Origin: Choanephora cucurbitarum
Lineage: Eukaryota; Mucoromycota; Mucoromycetes; Mucorales; Choanephoraceae
DNA: 64,000 nucleotides
Direction: 5' to 3'
Assembly (NCBI GenBank): GCA_025331435.1
Contig: JAIWNI010000107.1
Coordinates: forward strand, 32,020-96,019
Positions 11,298 to 22,029 of this stretch are shown here, piece by piece. The notes beneath the pieces were generated by a model. The model did not search any database, was not told the DNA's origin, and saw nothing but the letters and a program-made list of their open reading frames with translations. The translations under genes and the position numbers were made by a program. Numbering within the stretch: position 1 is the stretch's first letter; each line of letters opens with the position of its first letter.

Positions 11298-12652
11298 ATG
11301 ACAAGCGCTAAACTCGACTTTTCTTTCTTTCTCGTCCTGATGTTGCCCTTTACCCGATCGTTTTTACGCAGTCAACGCATACTTGCGAATCAAACGAGAA
11401 TAGCCTCACGTTTTAACTCGACTTTTGGTCAAATCACCTCCACTGATAAGGACTCTTTGAAGTTCAAATGGCAAGATCAGTTAGAAGACAGTACTTACAG
11501 TTACCTCTGGCTCAGAGACAACTGCCCTTGTGAAAACTGCTTGCATCCCTCAAGCCGTCAAAAGTTACACTCTTCAGCAGATATACCTTTAGATATCAGG
11601 CCAGTTGATGTTCAAGTGACAGCTCAGCATGCCGAGATCACCTGGAGTTCACCCCTGAGAGGACGTCAAGAAGCATCACCTCATGTAAGCCGTTTTCCAC
11701 TTGAGTTTCTCCAGCAATATCAGTCCAAGGAATCAAGTCAAAAGTTCAGATTTGGCCACCTTAAGCCTCAGACATGGGCTGCTAACGAATATGAATTAGA
11801 CTGGGTGTCATACGATGATTATATGAATTCGGATGAAGGTCTAAACACAGTTGTTCAGCGCTTATATAAGACAGGACTTGTGTTTATGAAGGGTGTACCA
11901 TTAGAAGACTCATCCGTTACTCGGGTTGCAGAAAGAATAGGCCCTGTACAAGAAACATTTTATGGTCGAGATTTCGATGTGAAAAACGTAGCTAAGTCCA
12001 TCAATATTGCTTACACAAGTTTATACTTGGGTTTCCATATGGATCTTATGTAAGCCGAATTACTCTATATCAAAATTCAGACTAAGCTTTCTTAAAATTT
12101 GGCAGGTATATGGATAGTCCACCTGGAATTCAACTCTTGCATAGCTTAAAGAACACTGTCACAGGTGGAGCCAGTATTTTTGTGGACTCTTTCCGGGCTG
12201 TTGAACTCTTAAAAAAAGACGATCCTGAGGCATACGAAATCCTTAGAAAGACACCCGTTACCTTCCATTATCTCAACAATGGTCATCACATGTATTACAA
12301 GAGACCAACTATTGTAACTGATGAAGCCCATAGTGGGCCAGCATGGGATTCGCATGTAAACTATGCGCCTCAATTCCAGGGCCCTTTAGATGACTTGTCG
12401 CCTGAAGAAGCCAAAAGATTTTACGGTGCTTTTCAGAAATTTGCTGATTGCATTCAGCAAGATTCCCTTCGTTACCAGTTGACTCTAAAGCCTGGAGAAC
12501 TTGTTTTGTTTGCTAACCGACGTGTGCTTCACGGTAGAACTTCTTTTGACCCTACCAGCGGTGATAGACACCTCAAAGGAACCTACCTCAACTTGGATTC
12601 GCTCAAGGACAAGCTTCGAGTATTGAGTGCTCAGTTTGGTTATCATTCTTGA
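11298..12652 (+). CDS. Gamma-butyrobetaine dioxygenase-like 2-oxoglutarate/Fe(II) oxygenase
   Basis: Predicted last enzyme of carnitine synthesis, hydroxylating gamma-butyrobetaine to L-carnitine with 2-oxoglutarate and O2. Two exons join over an intron at about 12051-12106, inside the HMDLM-YMD segment. The N-terminal domain has the Cys-rich zinc site RDNCPCENCLHPSSRQK found in BBOX1/TMLH proteins. The TauD-type catalytic core has HxD in FHMDLM, then PPGIQLLH and TGGASIFVDSF, and the distal His in NRRVLHGRTSF with the 2-oxoglutarate-binding Arg after it. The open frame begins at a TTG, so the first ATG is 11298; an in-frame ATG at 11340 would start an Arg-rich, Ser-rich presequence that looks mitochondrial. 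Total about 432 residues from 11298. Trimethyllysine dioxygenase is the main alternative; the YMDSPPGIQ segment favours BBOX. Confidence 0.8.
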
Positions 12653-12708
12653 TATTGTTGTCTATATACAGTAAACTTGTCATTTATTTGTTTTTGTTTT
12701 TGTGTTGT

Positions 12709-13663
12709 CTATTCTGGCTTTTGAAATTTGGCTTGAGCAAAGATTCTATCAATTCTCATTTCCATACTTCGATTTGTTGTTTCACGGTAGATGTATTCCA
12801 ATTGATCAACAACAAAGCCTTCTTGTTCAAATCGAGCCTTCAGATCGTCCGTAGAAAAGAAATAACTTAAAGTGCCGTCATGTCTAACATAGAGGTTTTC
12901 GTCTATTTTCTTATCAGAGGCAGCACTGAATTTGATCTGTGCTTCGTCGTAGAGCCCATAATCGCGGAACAAAACGTATCCTCCAGGCTTTAGTACGCTA
13001 TAAATGTTTTTGATGGCAATACTCATCTTTTCAGGAGGGATGGCTGAAAAAACAAAGATAGCAGACACCTTTGAAAGAACAATTGTTTAGTTCGTATATC
13101 TAATATACATTACAAGAGATAAGTAACTCACCAAGTCCAACGAGTTTTCCGGAATGTTGTCAGTTAGCTTGTCTGCTGTTAAATCGCACACGAATGCTTT
13201 ACAACGAGACTCATCGTAGTTTTCATTTTCCTTTACCATATCTACTGCTCTTTTTGAGAAATCGCAAGCATAGATAAACAAGGAAGGATTATCTGCTAGT
13301 AAGGGAAATACAAAATTGCCTACACCACAGCCTACTTCCAAACATCTCTGCTCTTTTGTCTGATCAGCAAGCTCAGTAAACTCTCGATCGGTCCAATGAC
13401 GATCTAGTCCTAAATGTGAGCATGGGGAGAAAACCGAAAGTAAATCTATTGTCGTTACCTTTAAAGAATTTGGTAGTGTTGCGTTTGTAAAAGAGATCCC
13501 AGTTTTTTGCTGCTTCTTTTTTATATTTGGTTTTCCAAAAAGCAGGAACTTCTTTTTTGTCTTCAGCAATAACTTGTTGCGCTCTCTCGATTAGTTTTTC
13601 GAGGCGTTCATCCTCTATAACGATTCTAGCTCCATCAGCTCGAACTTTTGAGTGATCACCCAT
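12709..13663 (-). CDS. METTL6: tRNA N3-methylcytidine methyltransferase, METTL6/Trm140 family
   Basis: SAM-dependent methyltransferase that makes m3C at position 32 of certain tRNAs (serine tRNAs for METTL6). Three exons: the first encodes VPAFWKTKYKKEAAKNWDLFYKRN; the second HWTDREF and the SAM motif I LEVGCGVGNFVFPLL, then YACDFSKRAV and CKAFVCDLT; the third FVFSAIPPEKM, VLKPGGYVLFRDYGLYD, RHDGTLSYFFS and a family-typical FxKP end. Introns are short: one after FFKG with a TTTAG acceptor, one after SLDL. The size is about 280 residues, the same as animal METTL6 and shorter than METTL2/8. The stop at 12709-12711 lies 56 bp from the stop of the convergent dioxygenase gene. The function is well supported by end-to-end motif agreement; the exact tRNA target is inference. 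Confidence 0.9.
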
Positions 13664-14810
13664 AGTGATGCCTAATTGTTAAAAAGTTTTTTTTTCTTTT
13701 GTGTTACTCGCTTCCTACCTTTATTTTTTTTTCTGTTTTGACACTCAGTAATGCATGAACTGAAGCAGCATCTCAAACTGTCTACAATATTACACAAATT
13801 ATAATAGTTGAAAAGAATCAATTTGGTTCATTGTATGTTATTACCAATGTAAAGACTTCTTAGTTTGAATGTTTCATCTGGCTATAACTTTGTAATGTTA
13901 TAGATCTTAATACTAAAACAGGTGCATTGTTTGTTCTCCCAGCATGATAAGCATCGTACCTTGTTTGTTCGTGTTTCTTGAATACCTATCATAACTAAAC
14001 CAAACACATTTGTCTTTTAAGCATGAATTATTTTTCTCCTCCTTGTGCAAATGGATTATATCCGGGAATGCTGTATGCAAAATGAATGAAATTATAAAGC
14101 AAAGGCGCTTCTTCCTTGAGTCAGGTTTTCTTTTCTTTTTTTTTACCTTTTTTTTTGTTATATATTGAGCTTGGGTTAGCATGTATGTTTCTTTTCTTGT
14201 AAGAACGTCAACAAAACTGAATCAATTTGCCTCAGATTTGACACTCGATTGCTACTAAACAGCCAATCAGTTTTTCCGGTTTTGAAACCTCCGACAAGTC
14301 TTTTTATTTAAAGCTTTCTAAACAAGGCTTGTAGTACAAATCTGGTCTACGAAGTTGTTTTCAGCATCAGCAGGCTTGGGAATAAAGATACGTTTTCTTT
14401 GGCCTACATTTTCACAGAATAAAATTAGTCTTCAAAGTCTATTTGATGCCTTCAATTAACAATAAGCAACCAGATCATAGAATTAAGCACGAAGCGATGA
14501 CACCTACGATTTCCATGCAAGAAGACATGCTTATGAACATAGAGTGTCGATTACTGTCGATTGCCTTTTTGAAATTAGTTGCGGTACTTCCTAAATGAAA
14601 TTAACTAGTGTGTATGGAGTCAGAGAACATGCTTCATTTTTATCTCAAAAAATATATTTATATTTGTTCGCACAAACATAAACTTTTTTTCTCTTTCCTC
14701 CTCTCTCTCTCTCCTCCACTCCCCCCTTCTCTTCCTCCTTCCTCTCTCCCTTCTCTCCTTTTCTTTTTCTCTATTCTTTTTTCCGTTTATTATCTACACA
14801 GATATTGTTA
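13664..14810. promoter_or_regulatory. Divergent promoter region of the METTL6-type gene and the cyclin gene, with CT-rich tract
   Basis: A 1.1 kb spacer between two divergent starts. The right end (about 14681-14785) is almost pure pyrimidine on the plus strand, mostly TCTC and CCTTCC runs, ending about 25 bp before the cyclin ATG. Such CT-rich tracts just upstream of starts are common at active fungal promoters. No gene is supported in the rest. Confidence 0.55.
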
Positions 14811-15693
14811 ATGAATGATACAGAAAACCTGCACTTTGACTTGGCTACGTTTCCAGTCAAAGAGACCATAAAGTTATTAACAGCTCTACTAGAGAAGATC
14901 ACCCGTACTAACGATCAGCTTCAACTCGAGTCAGGCTTACATAAACCTTCCACATATACCTGCTTCCATGCTCGTTCTATACCTACTATATCCATTCACG
15001 CCTACTTTACTCGTATTCTAAAGTACTGTCCTTGCGCCAATGAGTGCCTCATCGCACTTTTAGTTTACTTTGACCGCATGACTCAGCCTAGTCCTCATCT
15101 CACACCCCTTCATATTGACTCCTACAATATCCACAGACTGATTATTACAGGATTAATGATTTCAAGCAAGCTTTACTCAGACGTATTCTTCACAAATACC
15201 CGCTACGCAAAGGTATGAAACAAACTATTCATTTATTGAGTTGGCTGAAAATGACCTCTACAAATCATAGGTGGGAGGCCTGCCAGTTGGCGAATTGAAT
15301 GCATTGGAATTGGAGTTTTTGCGCTTGAACAGCTACAACTTATTTGTTGATATTGACAAGTTACAGAGATATGGTGACAACGTATTGGAGCTCTGGAGTC
15401 ACTCGCAAGATATTTCGGCATTAGCTATTAGAGAAACTGGTAACAATCACCATAGCGACAACGTTGCTCATGAAGAAATTGCTAGACCCTTCAGTAGACT
15501 CACTATGCGTACAAATGACAAATGCAAAATGCTACCTAGTGGACCTGAGAGCCCTACTTCACCGACCTCTCCATTAGCCGAAAGCGCCTTTGATAGGCAC
15601 TGGCGTTATAGTAGACAAAGCTTTTCATTGAGACGCAATTCGACTGGAAATGGAGCAACAACTGACATCCATAACACAAGGAACCATATGTAG
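14811..15693 (+). CDS. Pho80/Pcl-type cyclin
   Basis: Cyclin of the PHO80 family (PF08613), the regulatory partner of a Pho85-like CDK acting in phosphate, glycogen or cell-cycle control. Two exons join over a 58 nt intron (15213-15270). The core has PTISIHAYFTRILKYCPC, ALLVYFDRM, NIHRLIITGLMISSKLYSD and FFTNTRYAKVGGLPVGELNALELEFL, the family's signature run with the KVGG turn across the splice junction. It is followed by a disordered Ser/Pro-rich tail with possible CDK sites (SPTSPTSP). The open frame extends back to a TTG; the first ATG at 14811 is the better start and gives about 274 residues. Which Pho80/Pcl subclass it belongs to is not clear. Confidence 0.88.
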
Positions 15694-16205
15694 TTTCTAT
15701 TGTTTTATTTTGATAACATACACATATATATATATTTACTTTTGTTTATACTTATACTCATCTATTTACATATTTACAAACATATTGCTTATCTTATTCA
15801 ATAATAATCATGGAGAGGTTTTTTTTGTCTGTCTTTTTCCAGTAGAAAAAAAAAGAGAGAAAAAAGAAAAAAAATGAAGCTCTGATGTTTGCAAACAATC
15901 CAAGTGTTGTGTTAATGTTTATTTTCCATTTTGGGTACACTAAAACCCTATTTGATATGCACACAAGAAGTGGGATTTTTTTTAGAATTACAATGTATGT
16001 CAAATTATTTTCAGGAGAAGAATGCAGTTCTTTTTGACACTCTTGCGATGGCAGATAACCCAGGAAGACATGTAGTATCAAATATTCCGAGAATTTGAGT
16101 TTCTGGCAATTCCTATACATCAAGAGGATGTATCACTGTTCTCTCTTCGTTTATCTTTTCATTTTTGTTTTCTAAAGAAAGCATACCATCAAGTGCTGGA
16201 CTACG
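15694..16205. other. Intergenic region between cyclin and lipase copy 2
   Basis: AT-rich; contains the cyclin 3'UTR (TATATA and A-rich runs) and the lipase promoter. No gene seen. Confidence 0.5.
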
Positions 16206-17754
16206 ATGAAAGTGAAGCATGCCTACCTTGCTCTTCTCATAGTGTGCCCTCAAATTGTGTTTAGTGTACGCTCAACAAAGCCAGGCCCCAATGCACTTTG
16301 GCCTGTTCTGTACTTTAATGATGCAATAAGAGAGCCTCCTTCGTCTTTCACTAGCGCGTTAGAAAGCCTTTCTTATGTCGCTCGAGTCTTGGATGAAAAT
16401 GTTATCTTACCTGGTGCACAAAGTACCAGTACATTCAATGGCCGTTCAAATGAATACAAGGATGCTGTATTCTATTCAGAACTGACAAGAGCAGTTGCTT
16501 GCAGACCTCTTTCAGATTATTGGGATTGCGATCTGTGCATAAAGCTTTTGCCGGATGCTGTTGTAGTCCGTTCGTTTTCTACTTTTCCTTTGGATGTAAC
16601 TGGCATTATTTTGCTGTCATTGAAGTAATTTTTATATCGTGCCACAATACAAAGAAGAGCTGACAAATACGCTAAATAGAGAGAAAAGGCTCTATGTCAT
16701 ATTAAGAGGAGAGACTACTCCTCAAAACAAGATTCTGGCAAGTATAATTCAATAGCTTTTCTTGAATGCGAGACTAACTCATAGATTCAGCTCGCTCAAG
16801 AAGCACTTGCCCCACATCCATTGATTTCTGGAGCACATGTACAAACTGGTTAGTTCTAACATATGGTTAATATAATTGATAGCAACTCAGATCGTATGTC
16901 ACCAAAAAGGGCTTCTTGCCTCAATGATTGATATTAGAGATGTAGTTCTAAATGCTGTTAAAGATCAGTTGAGTTTATATCCAGAACTCAAGATTCAAGT
17001 TGTAGGGCAAGTATCATCATTATGACACATGTTAGAAACAACTCATTGAATTCGACTTTCTTAATTAGCCATTCATTCGGTGCTGGTGTAGGTTCATTGA
17101 TAACTGTCGATCTATTCCAAAATGTATCACAAATAAACAATACCAACATAGAAGCTTTTCTCCTTGGTAAAAAAAAACAGAGACAACCTGTTTATACCAG
17201 GTTTTAACGAGCATTTGGTTACAGGTAAACCACGCATAGGCGATTTTAATTATGCTGAATTTGTTGCAAAAAACAAAATACATATCAAACGATATGTTCA
17301 TCAATCGGATGGTAAATACGAGAGAGATGAGCAAAAGAGGTTTTTTCTAAAGAACGAATTGCCTTTGTAGATGTTCCCCACCGTCCAGAGGTACAAGATG
17401 GATATGTTGTAAGTAGAAATATCTTTTTTATATCAATTTACTGGAAAGGATTGATTTTGTAGCATGAGGGTGATGAGTATTGGTTAAAGTCAAATGAACC
17501 AGATAATATACAGCTATGTAAGTACTAATCCATAGACCTACACAAAAATCGACTCTAACCTTTTTCTTTAATTGAAGTGTTTTGTCAGGGACCATATGAA
17601 ACAAAAGATTGCTCGAGCTCGATAAAGACCATGACATCGCTTGAACACTTCAGGTACGATTCCAAGCTTTAGTTGTAAGCGGAACTAATGCTAACTGTCT
17701 TTGTTTTTCGTAGTTATTTCGGTGTAGAACAAGAGTGTAAAGACTTTGCATAAA
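16206..17754 (+). CDS. Secreted class-3 lipase, copy 2 (contains two GC-AG introns)
   Basis: Paralog of the lipase at 8691-10316, same family and intron layout. A signal peptide (YLALLIVCPQIVFS) begins at the ATG at 16206. Removing a 55 nt intron (donor GTAATT, acceptor AAATAG) joins IILLSLK to EKRLYVILRGETT. The nucleophile is in GHSFGAGVGS, KPRIGDFNYAEF follows, the catalytic Asp is in HQSD, then HEGDEYWLKS, CQGPYETKDCSSS, and the catalytic His in EHFSYFGVEQE. The stop is at 17752-17754. Two introns (16738-16784 and 17007-17068) need GCAAGT donors for the frame and family match to hold. The equivalent introns in copy 1 use GT. The region between the Asp and HEGDEYW is about six residues longer than in copy 1. 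It probably encodes an active lipase if the GC introns are spliced. Confidence 0.82.
16738..16784 (+). other. GC-AG intron in lipase copy 2
   Basis: A 47 nt intron with donor GCAAGT, branch-like CTAAC and acceptor CATAG. It sits at the same protein position as a GT-AG intron of copy 1 (after the NKI segment, phase 0). Confidence 0.75.
17007..17068 (+). other. GC-AG intron in lipase copy 2, inside the nucleophile elbow
   Basis: A 62 nt intron with donor GCAAGT and acceptor ATTAG that splits the Gly codon of GHSFGAG (phase 2). Copy 1 has a GT-AG intron at the same place. Confidence 0.78.
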
Positions 17755-17913
17755 ATGCAACATTCAGGAAGAAATAGAAAAATAGAAGCTAGATCAAATG
17801 TTATGTGCAGATGCAAATGCTTTCAAGTTTATTAAATGAAGTTAAAAAGAGTTTATGCAGCAAGAAGAAGAAATAAAAGAAAATTGCGAGATATATTACA
17901 TAGTTTAAATAAA

Positions 17914-20221
17914 TTAAAAGGTCAAGTCCCAGTTGATCTTGGGACCCAACTTGGGCAGAACTTCAGCAACAGTGTGCATATCCTTGTCACCTCTACCAGA
18001 AAGACAGACAACAATATCCTGATCCTTAGGAAGTTGGGAAGCCAATTGATGGGCAGCAAAAATGGCATGGGATGATTCTAGAGCAGGAATAATACCTTCC
18101 AATTGAGTCAACTTTCTGAAACCAATCAAACATTGTGTATCATCAGCAACACAGTATTGAGCTCTGCCAGAGTCCTTCAAATAAGCATGCTCAGGACCTA
18201 CACCAGGATAATCAAGACCTGCACTAACTGAATGGGTTTCGATAATCTGACCCTTCAAGTCTTGCAAAAGATAAGTACGAGTGCCATGAAGAACACCAGG
18301 TGTACCCTTGGTAAGAGTGGCAGAATGCTTTTCAGTATCAACACCATCGCCACCTGCTTCAACGCCTACAATTCGAACAGTCTTGTCTTCGATAAAAGGA
18401 TGAAACATACCAATAGAATTGGAGCCACCACCAACACAAGCAACGACAGCATCAGGCAATTTACCAGCCTTTTCAAGCATTTGACGTTTAGTTTCCTTTC
18501 CGATCACAGATTGGAATTCTCTAACAATCATAGGGAATGGGTGAGGACCAATAGCAGAACCGACGAGATAGTGCGTTGTGGTGACATTAGCAACCCAATC
18601 ACGCATAGCTTCGTTGATAGCATCCTTCAATGTTCTAGCACCATTTGTAACAGGAACAACAGTAGCACCCAACATTCTCATACGGAAGACATTCAAAGCT
18701 TGACGACGACAATCTTCCTCACCCATATACACGACACATTCCATTCCAAATTTGGCACACACAGTAGCTGTGGCTACACCATGTTGACCAGCACCAGTTT
18801 CAGCAATAATACGCTTCTTACCTAAGCGCTTAGCGAGTAAAATCTGACCAACAGCGTTGTTAATCTTGTGAGAACCTGTATGATTCAAATCTTCGCGTTT
18901 CAACCAAATCTTGGCTCCACCGGCATCTTCAGTTAAACGACTGGCAAGTTGTAGCTGAGAGGGACGAGAAATATAGTCATAGTATGATTCAAATTCTTCC
19001 TTAAATGCAGGGTCTTTCATCGCGTCGCTGAAACATGCTTCAAGTTGCGTAAGGCAATCAACAAGTGCTTCAGGAACATAAGCTCCGCCGAATTCACCAA
19101 AACGAGGCTCTAACTGATAGAATTTCTTGATGTCATTACCTGTAAAAGGACCACGACCAGCAGCGTCATTGACTTCTAGATCAGCAAGTTCAGCATCAGC
19201 AGCAGCCGGGATTTCAACTTCCTTACGACCGGTGATTTCAGAGGCATATTGTTGAACAATTTGAGGAACGTTCTTGTTTTCTTCTAAGGCGTCCCTGATA
19301 AGTGTGATAATACGAGAACCGATGACAACACCTTCAGAATGGGAGCCTACTTCAACAAAATGTTCGCGAGTAGAAACACCAAAACCTACAGCCAAAGGTG
19401 CTTGGGTATATTTCTTGATACGTTCGATAATGGTTGGCAATTCAGAGCTTACTGAATCCTTAGCACCAGTAACACCCATACGAGAAACGACATAAATAAA
19501 AGAGTCTGCAATCTTTGAGAGTAATTGAATACGAGCTTCAGTAGTGGAAGGTGCAATCAAAGGGATATATGACAGGCCGTATTTGTAACAAATGGATCGG
19601 AATTCATGTGATTCTTCAGGAGGTAAATCGACTAAAATATAACCGTTGACGCCAGCATCTTTACAGTCTTTCACCATCTTTTCTTCTCCGTATGCGAGGA
19701 TAGGATTGTAATAACCCATGAATACTACAGGTACTTTGAGGCCGCGAGAACGTGCATCGCGCACCATTTGAAGACACATAGGAATGTCCACGCCATGTTT
19801 CAGGGCAGCCTACAAGTAACACATTTGAGTATCATGTACTTGTCTTTATCCCTCCTTTTTTTATCTTTCACGTCAAAAGAAAAAACAGTACTTACAGTAG
19901 ATGCGTATTGAATAGTAGGGCCGTCAGCAAGAGGATCAGTGAATGGGATACCTAGTTAATGAGCTTTTTAATATGCTGCTACTTTAGCCTGGCTCTTGGT
20001 TTAGTTACCTAATTCAATCACGTCGGCACCACCCTTCTCCAAAGCTATCAAGTTGTCAACAGTGATATCTGGGCTGGGGTAACCAGCAGTAAGAAAAGTG
20101 ACGAATGCAGGACGATCTATTTTCAAGCCATGTAAGTGTGTTGAATAAACATCAAACATCTGCTTCTCTATTTACTTTGTTCTTGGGCATTCTTAAAAGC
20201 GTTACGAAGACCGGTAGCCAT
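17914..20221 (-). CDS. TRP5: Tryptophan synthase, fused alpha and beta domains (TRP5)
   Basis: Bifunctional last enzyme of tryptophan synthesis, turning indole-3-glycerol phosphate and serine into tryptophan. Four exons: the first encodes [15 protein letters not shown]. The next carries [16 protein letters not shown] and GGADVIELG, including the alpha-subunit catalytic Glu. The third exon encodes [18 protein letters not shown], with the catalytic Asp. The large exon encodes [22 protein letters not shown] and SRMGVTGA of the alpha domain, a linker, then the beta domain with [12 protein letters not shown], the PLP lysine in [26 protein letters not shown], and the PLP phosphate loop in [12 protein letters not shown]. 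Total about 700 residues, as in other fungal TRP5. The protein ends at a stop at 17914-17916, 159 bp from the stop of the convergent lipase gene. Identification is secure. Confidence 0.97.
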
Positions 20222-21299
20222 TTTGAAGAGAAAATGTGTTAAATAAAAAGAAAAGAAAAAAAAGTGATTATCTATCAAAACTAAGTTAAGCAATACCCTA
20301 TTTAAATGGCAATGTTAGATTGCTTGTCACTCTTGAAGGGTAACCAATCATCGCTTCCAAACAATGACTCAAAACGAATTCGCTACTTAAATCCTATTGA
20401 CCGATTTTTAAGTTATACTATTTGTGTATCGAGACCGATTGTGTCCGACTCAGGTTGCCTGCTTTTTTACCAATCCAATTGTATGCATATGTAAAAAAAG
20501 AAAAACTTTTAGTAGATAAGTTTTGTGTTAAACGCTTCAATTCTCTGTCATATAAACAATTTAGCTTTAGTTAGTACCAAAGCGAACGAACCTTTGTCAA
20601 GCTGAGTGATTGGTTTTTTTTTTAAAAAAAAATTGCTGTATATCAGATAATGAGAAGAAAATAAACACATGCAACTTAAAGACAATTATAGTAAGTTGAT
20701 CAACATATTTTTGACATTTATATCTGTTGATTGATATAATTGTGGCTGTCTTTGATAAAGCTTTGCTTAATTGCTGAACCACTAAATTGTAAGCATTATG
20801 TGATGAATGTTTTATACAGAGTGTATTTTTGAGACAAGCACTTCACGTCTTGCTATTGAACAAATCATACATCGGTATCGTACATGAAAGTTTAACAGAG
20901 CGATCAAGGATGTTAAGCCCTTACTGCAAGCTTAAATCCTTAGCAGCTTAGCGGAGTTGACCTGATTTGTACTATTTCCTTAAAGCCGATAGGCTACCTT
21001 TACCTTATTGGATTTTGCTTTCACTTTTGCGGGTTTTATGAAAAAAGCCGACATTCATGCGCATTGTGCTTCTGCCCTTTTGTGCAACATGGAGGAGTAT
21101 AATAGGTTTATTTCAACATTTTAGGGAAGTTTTGATCTTGGTGTTCAGAATAAACAGAATGTGCTCTTTTGAGCAATTCGGGCATTCTTTGACTTACTAA
21201 GAGGCCTTGAACCTTTTATATATTTACTTTCCTTTGCCAGCAGTAGGTTCAAGACAACTTGACTGTTGTATCAATTATAAAAGATATTATATCTTGTAG

Positions 21300-21336
21300 A
21301 ACGCTGTCAAAATCCGGTAATTCTAGAGACAGCGTT
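21300..21336. repeat. Perfect 9 bp inverted repeat (hairpin)
   Basis: AACGCTGTC at 21300-21308 and its reverse complement GACAGCGTT at 21328-21336 with a 19 nt loop, within the gene desert. It could form a hairpin in RNA or be chance; no known RNA family recognised. Confidence 0.45.
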
Positions 21337-22029
21337 TGCTGATCAAAACTTTGGTCCAAAAAAAGTTGCTGCTGAGTACAGTTTGGTTAAATCAAATCAG
21401 GGTCGCTTTTACAAAAGAGGCGAGGAACTTGGGGCTATCCTCTTACCTCATGGCTTGTTCTTAGAGCACACATCCATTCTTCAGACGTCTTTGCGATTTG
21501 TAAATATCACAACCTCATGGGTATACAATCCCTTCAGATTCGGATCTTTCTAATTCTCCTCTTTTCTCGAGCTGTGGTGCTGACGAACGAACCACCAAAA
21601 AGTATAAAGAATTATGGCTTCATCAAAATATTCATGCCTGAGGTTTGAGATACAAAAAAAAAGAACATTTGTCTCCTTTTCTTCTACTTTTTTTCTTTAC
21701 TTTTTACACATTCTCAAACTTACACATAGCGCCGTTGTGTCAGTTGAGGTCTGGTTTCACTCTCACTGTAATGGTCAGAAAGCATTCACAAATTCTAAAT
21801 ACAAAACTTACAATGATAGCAGAGTAATCTTAATCAATCTTTATAGTGTACATAAACTCACGCATTGCTTATTTAAGCTATTGAATGAAACTACTGTAAT
21901 TTAAAAGAATATACAAGTGCTACCAGCATTGCAAAATTAAACCTGGGTTAACCAAGTTGCCTTCTGGTTGCAAAAAGAAACAATAAAGCATTTTGGATGT
22001 CATGTTCTAAAGCAGGAAGAGTTTTAGTT

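Noticed and set aside
18232..18825. Plus-strand frame of 197 codons inside TRP5
   Set aside because: Antisense to the conserved beta domain; Thr/Ser/Asn-rich product typical of a shadow.
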